Virus record (IMG/VR): IMGVR_UViG_3300015372_000028
Coordinates: 1 to 23,877 of that record
DNA length: 23,877 nt
DNA from: a virus
Strand: one strand, 5' to 3'
A model generated the notes under the pieces. It saw only the letters and a list, made by a program, of their open reading frames with translations, did no database searches and had not been told where the DNA came from. Shown in pieces: positions 1 to 5,753 of this stretch. The translations under genes and the position numbers were made by a program. How positions within the stretch are numbered: position 1 is the stretch's first letter; each line of letters starts with the position of its first letter.

Positions 1-258
1 AGGAAGTCCACCCGGTTTGCCACCGAGGAGGAAGCCAAGGCCTTTATGAAGGACCGTGGGATCTTCCGCGGGATGGCGGTCCAAGTCGGATCCGGCAACC
101 CGCTTACTCCGCCCGCCGCCCGGACCATACGAACGTTCGCTACAAAGGAAGAGGCCGATGCCTTCCGGGCCCAGGCCGGCGGGATCAGCGTCCGTTACAA
201 CAACGGATCCTCCTGCGGGAACCCGTGGACCGTCGAAGTGGACTCTTTCCCAAAATGA
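1..258 (+). CDS. Small protein with internal duplication (5' partial)
   Basis: Frame 1 is open from the first base of the window, so the gene starts upstream; the ATG at 46 is internal. The visible part has two copies of a roughly 37-residue unit: one begins TRFATEEEAKAF, the other RTFATKEEADAF, and each ends near a GNP-x-T motif. This looks like a duplicated small alpha/beta domain. The stop at 256-258 lies in the loop of a CCCA/TGGG inverted repeat that opens the next promoter-like element. There is no signal peptide or membrane segment. I do not recognise the family. Judging by position it is one of the early accessory proteins. Confidence 0.7.
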   Translation, partial: RKSTRFATEEEAKAFMKDRGIFRGMAVQVGSGNPLTPPAARTIRTFATKEEADAFRAQAGGISVRYNNGSSCGNPWTVEVDSFPK

Positions 259-289
259 ATGGGCCTGCGACCCGCTTATATCATCTCGT
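249..289 (+). promoter_or_regulatory. Promoter-like repeat element, copy 1
   Basis: CCCA (249-252), a 7-base loop with the upstream TGA, TGGGCC (260-265), TGCGA, CCCGC (271-275), then TTATAT (276-281) and 8 bases to the ATG at 290. It is the first of nine copies. The TTATAT reads as a -10 box, which would put the transcript start within a few bases of the ATG. Confidence 0.7.
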
Positions 290-550
290 ATGAAGAACAT
301 GAACAAAAACGAAACAACGGGCCGGGACGCGACCCTCCTCGGGATCGCCCGCGAAACCCTCCATTTGGAAACCCTCGACACCCGCCGTTCCGACGGGCTC
401 GACTTTAGCGATCAAGCAGTTTGGCAGATCAAAGCCGCGCTCGAGGCCGCCTACGAAGCGGGCCGGGCCTCGGTGGTCCACGAAACGCACGGGCGCACCT
501 ACTCCGCCCAACTCGACGCCAAGCAAGTTCTCAAACGGAAACGGGCCTGA
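290..550 (+). CDS. Small hypothetical protein (86 aa)
   Basis: The start ATG at 290 was chosen because it lies 8 bases after the -10-like TTATAT of repeat copy 1 and begins an AT-rich codon run (MKNMNKNETT) like the neighbouring genes. A longer in-frame ORF reaches back to 56, but it would read through the preceding gene and the promoter-like element. The protein is charged, mostly helical in appearance, and ends in a basic tail (KQVLKRKRA). The stop TGA is embedded in the next repeat copy. No Shine-Dalgarno is present. The family is not recognised and no function can be assigned. Confidence 0.65.
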   Translation: MKNMNKNETTGRDATLLGIARETLHLETLDTRRSDGLDFSDQAVWQIKAALEAAYEAGRASVVHETHGRTYSAQLDAKQVLKRKRA

Positions 551-563
551 CACCCGCTTATAC
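543..563 (+). promoter_or_regulatory. Promoter-like repeat element, copy 2
   Basis: GGGCC (543-547), TGACA, CCCGC (553-557), TTATAC (558-563). The upstream gene's stop codon lies inside the element. Unlike the other copies there is no ATG right after it. The position where ATG would fall reads ACG, and the next gene starts at 599, giving about 30 bases of leader. Confidence 0.6.
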
Positions 564-598
564 ATACCCGACGGTAAACAATTAACACAAACGAGAAT

Positions 599-886
599 AT
601 GGGCGCAACGAACATCGGAGGATTCAAAGTAACCAAGGGCACCGACCTCACCAAGTGGTATCGGGCCGCCGTGGACGGGGCAACCCGCGAATACGGGCAG
701 GACCAATACAACGGGACCATCTCCACAACCCGCGGGATCAAAACGTCCTCCCAGGTTTTCAAGGACCGGGACGCCGCCGAGGATTACATTTGGGAAAACA
801 CCGAGAAGTGGGGCCCGGTCCTCGCCGTTACCGTTAAAACGGCCACCGAGGAGTATTGGCTTGTGGGCGGATGGGCCGCGGAGTGA
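599..886 (+). CDS. Small hypothetical protein (95 aa)
   Basis: This gene starts at ATG 599, 35 bases after the -10-like box of repeat copy 2, a longer leader than its neighbours have. The sequence before the ATG (ACGAGAAT) is at best a weak ribosome site. The product is soluble-looking with an aromatic C-terminal half (EEYWLVGGWAAE). It carries a segment QVFKDRDAAEDYI that resembles the F-x-x-x-EEA-x-x-F segments of the first protein in the window, so it may share that small fold. No catalytic motif is visible and I do not recognise the family. Confidence 0.65.
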   Translation: MGATNIGGFKVTKGTDLTKWYRAAVDGATREYGQDQYNGTISTTRGIKTSSQVFKDRDAAEDYIWENTEKWGPVLAVTVKTATEEYWLVGGWAAE

Positions 887-900
887 TTCTCAAACCTGGT

Positions 901-927
901 GGGCCTACGACCCGCTAATACATACCC
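901..927 (+). promoter_or_regulatory. Promoter-like repeat element, copy 3
   Basis: GGGCC (901-905), TACGA, CCCGC (911-915), TAATAC (916-921), then 6 bases to the ATG at 928. The variant -10 box TAATAC is shared with copy 9. Confidence 0.7.
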
Positions 928-1149
928 ATGAGTAAGAACACGAAAAACGTCGGGCCGGCCGGATACAGGTGGGACCGTATGAGCAAAGCCGAGCGCCTTG
1001 CCCTGATCCGGACGGATGCAACAATGAGACATCCCCATTGGACCGCCTTGGCGGACCGTTGGGCTTCCGCCGATTGGGGGCAGCTCACCGGGCTCCAACG
1101 GGACGCGACGATGGACCTCTTCAAGTCCCAAGGACTTTCCCACCTTTGA
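928..1149 (+). CDS. Small hypothetical protein (73 aa)
   Basis: The gene starts 6 bases after the TAATAC box of repeat copy 3 and has no Shine-Dalgarno, so a nearly leaderless message is likely. The product is a short soluble protein with two probable helices (around SKAERLALIRTDATM and LTGLQRDATMDLFKS). The stop TGA sits in the loop of the CCCA/TGGG inverted repeat of copy 4. No known motif is visible. It belongs to the early small-gene series only by position and promoter. Confidence 0.65.
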   Translation: MSKNTKNVGPAGYRWDRMSKAERLALIRTDATMRHPHWTALADRWASADWGQLTGLQRDATMDLFKSQGLSHL

Positions 1150-1178
1150 TGGGCCAGCAACCCGCTTAACCAACCCAT
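1139..1178 (+). promoter_or_regulatory. Promoter-like repeat element, copy 4
   Basis: CCCA (1139-1142), 7-base loop with the upstream TGA, TGGGCC (1150-1155), AGCAA, CCCGC (1161-1165), TTAACC (1166-1171), 7 bases, ATG at 1179. The -10-like box is the most diverged of the nine. The element and the first codons (ATGTCAAATATGAA) match copy 5. Confidence 0.65.
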
Positions 1179-3494
1179 ATGTCAAATATGAATATCAACC
1201 TCGAAACAATCCTCCCGTGGACGGCACCCGTCCGGGTCGCCACGAAGAACGGCGACCGAATGCTCCGCAAGGCCCCGGCCGAGCGGGGGCACTCCTTTTG
1301 GGACACCTGGAACGCAAACCGGGAAGCCCTCCGGTCCGCCGGGATCACCGTCAAATACGTCAAGCACGACGACGCCGGGTTGCCCGTGTATGAAATCCTT
1401 TGGTGGCTCCCGCTGGATCCCGCCGTGGTCGAAGCCGAGCGGCTCCGCCGGGAAGAGGAACGGCTCGAGCTCAAGGAAGCCCTCGAGGGTAAGCACGCCA
1501 AGCTCACGGCCGAGCAGTACGCCCGGTTCAAGCTCATCGAGAAGAAACTCCTCCCGTTCCAGATCCCTTCGGTCCGCCGGCTCGTCAAAGCCCTCTCGAC
1601 CTATAACGGGGCCCTCGACGCGTCCGACACGGGAACCGGGAAGACTTACGCGAGTCTCGCCGCCGCCTTCATCCTTAATCGCCCGGTGTACGTCGTTTGC
1701 CCGAAGGCCGTCCGGCCGAGCTGGAAACGGGCCGCCGCTCATTTCGGGATGAGCATTTTCGTTTGCAACTACGAGCTCCTCCGCCGGGGTGAGCAAGCCG
1801 CCGTCCGGATCGTCGGCGAGGGCAAGAACGAGGACTTCCAATGGCACTTGGATCCGACCACGATCATCATCTTCGACGAGTGCCACCGGCTGAAGGATCA
1901 CCGGACTTGGAATTGTGCCCTCGGCCTTTCCGCCATCCGCCAGAAGTACATGGTGATCGGGCTTTCGGCCACGGCTGCGGACAACCCGCTCCAGATGAAG
2001 TTCAGCGGGTTCCTGACGGGTTGCTTCCCGGAGAAGCGATTCTGGGCGTGGGCCCAATCGCACGCTTGCAAGAAGGGTCGTTGGGGCATGAGCTTTGAAG
2101 GCGGGGTGGAGGAACTCAACCACATCCACCGGGAGATCTTTCCGCTCCACGGGACCCGCGTTCGGATCGCCGACCTCGGCAACGCTTTCCCGGAGACTCA
2201 AATCACGGCGGAGTGTTACGACACGAACGGGAACGAGTCCAAGATCAATGCGGTGTACGACGAGATGAAGGACGAGATCGCCCGCCTCCAGGAACGGATG
2301 AACGCGGACACCGGGGCCTGCATCCTGGTCGCAATGCTCCGGGCCCGCCAGAAGGCCGAGATCCTCAAGGTCCCGGCGATCGCCGCGATGGCGCAAGATG
2401 CCGTCGAGGAAGGGATGTCCGTGGCGATCTTCGTGAACTTTGATGAGTCGGCCGACGCGCTCGTGGCCAAGCTCAAAACCGAGTGTGTGATCCGGGGCGG
2501 GCAATCCGATACGGTCCGCGAGAACAACATCCAAGGGTTCCAAGAGGACCGGGAGAAGATCATCATCTGCAACATCAAGGCCGGCGGCGTCGGAGTATCC
2601 CTCCACGGCTCACCCGGGAAACGGATGCGCCTCGCAATCATTTGTCCGACCTGGAGTGGCCAGGACCTCAAGCAAGCCCTCGGCCGGGTCCACCGGGCCG
2701 GCGGGGTCAAATCCCTCCAACGGATTTTCTTCGCCGCGAAGACCATCGAGGAGCGGATCTGCGATCAAGTCCGGGAGAAGATCGGCCGCATCGACTTGCT
2801 GAACGACGGGGACCTGAAGCTCAACGAGAACCGGCCGGAGGAAATCATCAAGGACATCCCGGAGCCGCAACCGCAACCCGCGGCCGGATCGCCCATCATC
2901 CCGGTCGTCCACCCGGAGGAAGAAGGCGGACCGAAGGAACCCGGTATGAAGCCGCGGAAGGATCCGGCCCTACCCGCTGAGGTCATTACCGACACCCACC
3001 AAGCCCTCAAGATCCTGGCCGGGATGTGCGACGGGGCCCGTCGGAAGGATGAAGCCGGGTTCAACGCTATGGACACCGCCTACGGAAAGTCCTTGGCCGC
3101 TCAAGCCACCCTCACGCCCCGCCAAGTGGCCGTGGCGCTGAAGATGCTCCGCAAGTATTACCGGCAGCTCCCGGTGGATCTCCGGACCCGCTTGGGCCTC
3201 ACCCCGTCCAAGTCGGGCAAGGAAGCCAAGGGCACACCCGGTCCGTTGAAGCGGACCCGCTCGACGCCGGCCGCCTTCGGGGGACACTCCGCCGTGGCAA
3301 TCATCCGGGCCTGTGGAGTAGCCGGGTGGGACTTCAAGCGGACCCGGGCCGTCCTCAACCGGATCGGGGCAACGGTGGCGGACAATACGATCCGGATCCA
3401 GCTCAATGCCGGCCGGAAAGGATTGGCTCCCGCCGCCCCGGTGGATGTGGCCGGGCTGGAGAAGGCCCCGGCCGGGAACCCGGTGGTCCAGTAA
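1179..3494 (+). CDS. SNF2-type (superfamily 2) DNA helicase/ATPase with C-terminal DNA-binding tail
   Basis: An ATP-driven DNA translocase or helicase, probably acting in phage replication or recombination. Superfamily 2 motifs appear in order: Walker A DTGTGKT at residues 150-156, DECH at 233-236, SAT at 263-265, then CNIKAGGVGVSLH (motif V) and GRVHRAGG at 502-509 with arginines 503 and 506 (motif VI). A Pro/Glu-rich linker near residue 570-600 leads to two extra segments. Residues about 605-660 (DTHQALKILAG...DGA...GKSLA...LTPRQ) resemble a short domain I recall in other phage helicases. Residues about 700-747 (FGGHSAVAIIRA...AGRKG) look like a winged helix. Start at 1179 follows repeat copy 4; ATG 1188 is an alternative. 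This is the only large gene in the early small-gene region. Confidence 0.9.
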   Translation: MSNMNINLETILPWTAPVRVATKNGDRMLRKAPAERGHSFWDTWNANREALRSAGITVKYVKHDDAGLPVYEILWWLPLDPAVVEAERLRREEERLELKEALEGKHAKLTAEQYARFKLIEKKLLPFQIPSVRRLVKALSTYNGALDASDTGTGKTYASLAAAFILNRPVYVVCPKAVRPSWKRAAAHFGMSIFVCNYELLRRGEQAAVRIVGEGKNEDFQWHLDPTTIIIFDECHRLKDHRTWNCALGLSAIRQKYMVIGLSATAADNPLQMKFSGFLTGCFPEKRFWAWAQSHACKKGRWGMSFEGGVEELNHIHREIFPLHGTRVRIADLGNAFPETQITAECYDTNGNESKINAVYDEMKDEIARLQERMNADTGACILVAMLRARQKAEILKVPAIAAMAQDAVEEGMSVAIFVNFDESADALVAKLKTECVIRGGQSDTVRENNIQGFQEDREKIIICNIKAGGVGVSLHGSPGKRMRLAIICPTWSGQDLKQALGRVHRAGGVKSLQRIFFAAKTIEERICDQVREKIGRIDLLNDGDLKLNENRPEEIIKDIPEPQPQPAAGSPIIPVVHPEEEGGPKEPGMKPRKDPALPAEVITDTHQALKILAGMCDGARRKDEAGFNAMDTAYGKSLAAQATLTPRQVAVALKMLRKYYRQLPVDLRTRLGLTPSKSGKEAKGTPGPLKRTRSTPAAFGGHSAVAIIRACGVAGWDFKRTRAVLNRIGATVADNTIRIQLNAGRKGLAPAAPVDVAGLEKAPAGNPVVQ

Positions 3495-3580
3495 GATGGT
3501 CCACCGGCGGCTTGGAAATGGCACTACGATGGCATGGCCAAGAATCCGGCCCGGCGGTCCACCGGGATGGTCCAGAAGAT

Positions 3581-3600
3581 AATTCTAAAAATATAGAATT
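3581..3600. repeat. AT-rich perfect palindrome
   Basis: AATTCTA, a 6-base AT spacer, then TAGAATT: a perfect 7-bp inverted repeat. It is strikingly AT-rich for this GC-rich window and lies just upstream of the sigma70-like promoter at 3607, the usual place for an operator. There is no T-run after it, so a terminator is less likely. Confidence 0.5.
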
Positions 3601-3606
3601 GGGACG

Positions 3607-3634
3607 TTGACGGGATCCAGGACCGGGTTATATT
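3607..3634 (+). promoter_or_regulatory. Sigma70-like promoter
   Basis: TTGACG (3607-3612), 16-base spacer, TATATT (3629-3634). This is the best -35/-10 pair I found in the window. Transcription would start near 3640, where an in-frame ATG pair (3640, 3643) occurs, and would run through repeat copy 5 into the small-gene block at 3700-5137. Confidence 0.55.
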
Positions 3635-3671
3635 ACGGCATGATGGTAAACGAACGATTCGCAAGAACGAT

Positions 3672-3699
3672 GGGCCAACGACCCGCTTATAGAACCCGT
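3672..3699 (+). promoter_or_regulatory. Promoter-like repeat element, copy 5
   Basis: GGGCC (3672-3676), AACGA, CCCGC (3682-3686), TTATAG (3687-3692), 7 bases, ATG at 3700. The similarity to copy 4 continues into the coding sequence (ATGTCAAATATGAA). Confidence 0.7.
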
Positions 3700-4164
3700 A
3701 TGTCAAATATGAAACAAAATGCAACGCTGTTAATGACGGGGCACTCCTTGACCCTCCTGGTCGGGAACGAGCCGGTGAACTTCCTCCTGGCGGATTACGG
3801 TGCGGGCCGGCCCGGTCCTAAGCGCCAGGTGGCCTTGCTCAAGGATTACATCCGCCGCCGCCGGGACACCCTCCAGTTTACCCCTAACAATATCAAGACG
3901 TTCCCGTGGCTCCGGGAAGTCCTCGGCCTCCCGATGGGCCCGGAGGACTTCGCCCGGGACGGGGCCCTCGCCGCCGCCCGCAAGATCGGGAACGAGATGG
4001 TCACCGGACTTCCCAGAAGTAATGGGCCTGCGACCCGCTTATATCACGAGTATGAAGAAAACGATCACAACAATGAGAAGGACATGGACGGTCCGTATGC
4101 ACGCAGATCCGGCCGGACGGGGGATGTGGATGTCGGTGGATGTGGAAGCCAGCGACCGGAGTGA
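3700..4164 (+). CDS. Small hypothetical protein with probable read-through 3' end
   Basis: Start ATG 3700 follows repeat copy 5 and begins MSNMKQNATL, like the helicase start. In-frame ATGs at 3640/3643 would add about 20 residues. About the first 106 residues look like a normal protein (a charged RRRRD segment, then FPWLREVLGLPMGPEDFARDG). The frame then passes straight through repeat copy 6 and the start of the next gene, ending only at 4164. The block CTTCCCAGAAGTAATGGGCC here carries a TAA out of frame, whereas the near-identical block at 4720 supplies the in-frame stop of another gene. I suspect a small indel or cassette shuffle has cost this gene its stop. The function is not recognised. 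Confidence 0.5.
   Translation: MSNMKQNATLLMTGHSLTLLVGNEPVNFLLADYGAGRPGPKRQVALLKDYIRRRRDTLQFTPNNIKTFPWLREVLGLPMGPEDFARDGALAAARKIGNEMVTGLPRSNGPATRLYHEYEENDHNNEKDMDGPYARRSGRTGDVDVGGCGSQRPE
4012..4051 (+). promoter_or_regulatory. Promoter-like repeat element, copy 6
   Basis: CCCA (4012-4015), 7-base loop, TGGGCC (4023-4028), TGCGA, CCCGC (4034-4038), TTATAT (4039-4044), 7 bases, ATG at 4052. From TGGGCC to the -10 box it is identical to copy 1. It lies inside the open frame of the preceding gene. Confidence 0.7.
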
Positions 4165-4243
4165 AGCCCTCGAGGCCGCCACAAAACTGGGTAAAGGAAC
4201 GGATTACCCGTATGCGGGACGGGCCTCCTGGAAAGGGTGCTGA
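4052..4243 (+). CDS. Small hypothetical protein (63 aa)
   Basis: Start ATG 4052 is 7 bases after the TTATAT of repeat copy 6 and has no Shine-Dalgarno. A longer in-frame ORF extends back to 3800 but would overlap the preceding gene for 250 bases. The product starts with a basic strand (MKKTITTMRRTWTVRM). It then has an acidic, helical segment (SVDVEASDRSEALEAA) and a short Gly/Tyr-rich end. The strand-then-helix pattern resembles the small-domain pattern of the first gene. No function is recognised. It overlaps the over-extended end of the preceding ORF in another frame. Confidence 0.6.
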   Translation: MKKTITTMRRTWTVRMHADPAGRGMWMSVDVEASDRSEALEAATKLGKGTDYPYAGRASWKGC

Positions 4244-4255
4244 TCAATTTTGAGT

Positions 4256-4283
4256 GGGCCTTTAACCCGCTTATATCACAAGT
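4256..4283 (+). promoter_or_regulatory. Promoter-like repeat element, copy 7
   Basis: GGGCC (4256-4260), TTTAA, CCCGC (4266-4270), TTATAT (4271-4276), 7 bases, ATG at 4284. It lacks the upstream CCCA half of the larger inverted repeat. Confidence 0.7.
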
Positions 4284-4490
4284 ATGAAGACAATGACACA
4301 AGCAAGTTTGGCCCGGGCGATCCGGGAAGGCCGGGTGGAGGTCGTTAGCGAAGCCACCCGATCGGGTTACACCGAGATCCGCCGGACGGCGACGGGCAAA
4401 CGGGAGATGGTCCAAGTCATCACCCCGGAGGACCGTCTCGACCGACTCACCGCGATCGCGGGTGCGATCGCCGCCCTGAGACGGGCCTAA
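4284..4490 (+). CDS. Small hypothetical protein (68 aa)
   Basis: Begins 7 bases after repeat copy 7; no Shine-Dalgarno. The product has an N-terminal helix (QASLARAIREGRVEVV), a short central strand region and an alanine-rich C-terminal helix ending ALRRA. The first 15 residues could pass for part of a helix-turn-helix, but the match is too short to claim DNA binding. The stop TAA is embedded in repeat copy 8. Family unknown. Confidence 0.65.
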   Translation: MKTMTQASLARAIREGRVEVVSEATRSGYTEIRRTATGKREMVQVITPEDRLDRLTAIAGAIAALRRA

Positions 4491-4510
4491 CATCCGCTTA
4501 TAGGAACCAT
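4483..4510 (+). promoter_or_regulatory. Promoter-like repeat element, copy 8
   Basis: GGGCC (4483-4487), TAACA, TCCGC (4493-4497, one change from CCCGC), TTATAG (4498-4503), 7 bases, ATG at 4511. The upstream gene stops inside the element. Confidence 0.65.
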
Positions 4511-4732
4511 ATGAACAAAACCGAAATCAAATACGAAGTGCTGACCTGGGAAACGTCCCCGGACATCCACACCCTTAACATGGCCCTCAAACGGTTCAAC
4601 CGTCCGTTGCTGGTCCCGGTTGTGGGTGTTTACCCCGTCGGCCACACGGTCGTGATCGTGGAAACCCGCGACCGGTCCAAGGCCCAAGAACTTTACAACA
4701 AACACGTCGGAGCCACCGCTTCCCAGAAGTGA
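4511..4732 (+). CDS. Small hypothetical protein (73 aa)
   Basis: Starts 7 bases after repeat copy 8, without a Shine-Dalgarno. The protein shows alternating strand and helix: a first strand (EIKYEVLTW), a helix (TLNMALKRFN), two strands (PLLVPVVGVYPV and TVVIVETRD) and a last helix (DRSKAQELYNKH). This is compatible with a compact alpha/beta domain. The stop lies in the shared block CTTCCCAGAAGTGATGGGCC. I do not recognise the family. Confidence 0.65.
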   Translation: MNKTEIKYEVLTWETSPDIHTLNMALKRFNRPLLVPVVGVYPVGHTVVIVETRDRSKAQELYNKHVGATASQK

Positions 4733-4762
4733 TGGGCCTATAACCCGCTAATACATACCCAT
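4722..4762 (+). promoter_or_regulatory. Promoter-like repeat element, copy 9
   Basis: CCCA (4722-4725), 7-base loop with the upstream TGA, TGGGCC (4733-4738), TATAA, CCCGC (4744-4748), TAATAC (4749-4754), 8 bases, ATG at 4763. It is the last copy. Downstream genes are coupled by stop-start overlaps instead. Confidence 0.7.
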
Positions 4763-5137
4763 ATGAGCAACATTGCATCAAAAAAACAAGCGGTGGAGTT
4801 GATCCGCCGCGCCGTAGCTGCGGGCTGGACCCGCGAAGTCACCGCCCAACGCCTTGGTGTTCCGGGCGCCCGTCCGTTCTCGGTCCTGGTTTGCCTGTCC
4901 AAGACGGTCGAGATGCACCGGGGTGCGGTTATCCGATACGCCCACGTCTTCGTGAGCTTCCGGAACACCGACCGGCGCTTCGGCCGGATGACCGTTTCGA
5001 TCAACACCCGGATGGACTACGACCGCAAGGGCAAAGGATCCCGCGGGTTGTGGTCCGCCAACTATGCGATCGCCGATTTGAAGAAGGAAGAAGCGTCCGA
5101 ATATGCCGTGAAACCCTCCACCCCTGCCGTCCAATGA
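4763..5137 (+). CDS. Hypothetical protein (124 aa), first gene of a coupled run
   Basis: Starts 8 bases after repeat copy 9. The N-terminal 35 residues are helical (KKQAVELIRRAVAAGWTREVTAQRLG) and could form a helix-turn-helix-like unit. The middle is strand-rich (FSVLVCLSKTVEMH and YAHVFVSFRN), and the C-terminus is charged. The stop overlaps the next start as ATGA, and from here on genes are translationally coupled. There is no recognised catalytic motif or family. It probably shares a transcript with the coupled genes that follow. Confidence 0.7.
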   Translation: MSNIASKKQAVELIRRAVAAGWTREVTAQRLGVPGARPFSVLVCLSKTVEMHRGAVIRYAHVFVSFRNTDRRFGRMTVSINTRMDYDRKGKGSRGLWSANYAIADLKKEEASEYAVKPSTPAVQ

Positions 5138-5541
5138 TCCCGCTCAAACAATTCGCCCTCATGGGCAATGCCACGTTCACCGTCCGGTCCTGCAAGACGG
5201 GAACCCGGTTCACCTTCCGGGTTCGCCAACCCAAGGACGACGCCCCGCATTTCGTCTCGGTCCTCAACGGGCCGGACAACGAATCGAACTACGCGTTCCT
5301 GGGAACCATCTTCAACGGGGAGAAGTTCGTCCACGGGCGCAAGTCCCGGATCACCCCGGAGGCCCCGTCCGCCGTCGCCTTCAATTGGGTGTGGGCCCAC
5401 ATCGGGAACGGGCTCGAGGGCAAGGTGGAGATCTTCCACGAAGGTAAGTGCTGCCGGTGCGGGCGCAAGCTCACGACGCCGGAGTCCGTCGAGGCGGGTA
5501 TCGGGCCGGAGTGCATCAAGCACTTGGGAGGTGGGCTGTGA
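5134..5541 (+). CDS. DUF6011-like zinc-finger protein
   Basis: Start ATG 5134 overlaps the previous stop (ATGA); the frame is open further upstream, but that part shadows the preceding gene. The product has 135 residues. The N-terminal hundred residues are strand-rich (FTVRSCKTGTRFTFRVRQP and NYAFLGTIFNGEKF). The C-terminus carries a zinc-knuckle-like motif, CCRCGRKLTTPESVEAGIGP followed by EC, which matches my memory of the DUF6011 pattern found in phage proteins. Function in that family is unknown; the four-cysteine arrangement suggests zinc binding. The stop overlaps the following GTG start. Confidence 0.75.
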   Translation: MIPLKQFALMGNATFTVRSCKTGTRFTFRVRQPKDDAPHFVSVLNGPDNESNYAFLGTIFNGEKFVHGRKSRITPEAPSAVAFNWVWAHIGNGLEGKVEIFHEGKCCRCGRKLTTPESVEAGIGPECIKHLGGGL

Positions 5542-5753
5542 TCGTCAAGGTTGAAAGAGTGGGCGGGCGTCGTCGCCTCGTCCAACTAATGATCGGCTCA
5601 CCCGCCATGCGATTCGAGCTAACCAAGGAGGAAGCCCGCAAGCTGGCCCACGGCCTTCGGAAGGCGACGGCCGCCATTGAGTATTCGGAGTTGACCTCCC
5701 GTATTGGAGCGGCATTCCGACGGCTCGAGAAGAAGCACGGAGGTGTCCAATGA
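5538..5753 (+). CDS. Small hypothetical protein (71 aa), GTG start
   Basis: I place the start at GTG 5538. It overlaps the previous stop (GTGA) and is preceded by a good ribosome site (GGGAGG, 5526-5531). The frame is open back to an ATG at 5448, but that extension duplicates the zinc-finger gene in another frame. The product has an N-terminal strand pair (VIVKVERVGGRRRLVQLMI) and a long helix (LTKEEARKLAHGLRKATAAI) reminiscent of small phage proteins with one beta hairpin and one helix. The function is not recognised. Confidence 0.65.
   Translation: MIVKVERVGGRRRLVQLMIGSPAMRFELTKEEARKLAHGLRKATAAIEYSELTSRIGAAFRRLEKKHGGVQ

Larger units (their letters stand above)
3495..3699 (+). other. Intergenic regulatory gap
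   Basis: The largest non-coding gap in the window. It contains a repeated GATGGTCCA (near 3494 and 3564) with nearby CCACCGG, a perfect AT-rich palindrome (3581-3600), a sigma70-like promoter (3607-3634) and repeat copy 5 (3672-3699). No stable small ORF and no tRNA are visible. The in-frame ATGs at 3640 and 3643 could be alternative starts for the downstream gene. Confidence 0.55.

Noticed and set aside
56-289. Long N-terminal extension of the 290-550 gene
   Set aside because: It would run through the preceding gene in another frame and through the promoter-like element. The start after the element matches the pattern of the other genes.
1182-2606. Long open frame (474 aa) on the - strand
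   Set aside because: It lies exactly opposite the SNF2-type helicase, whose motifs are all present on the + strand. High GC content leaves the opposite strand open by chance.
249-4762. CRISPR-like array from the nine repeats
   Set aside because: Spacing runs from about 200 bases to 2.5 kb, and genes fill the intervals. The copies end at start codons, which fits promoters rather than spacers.
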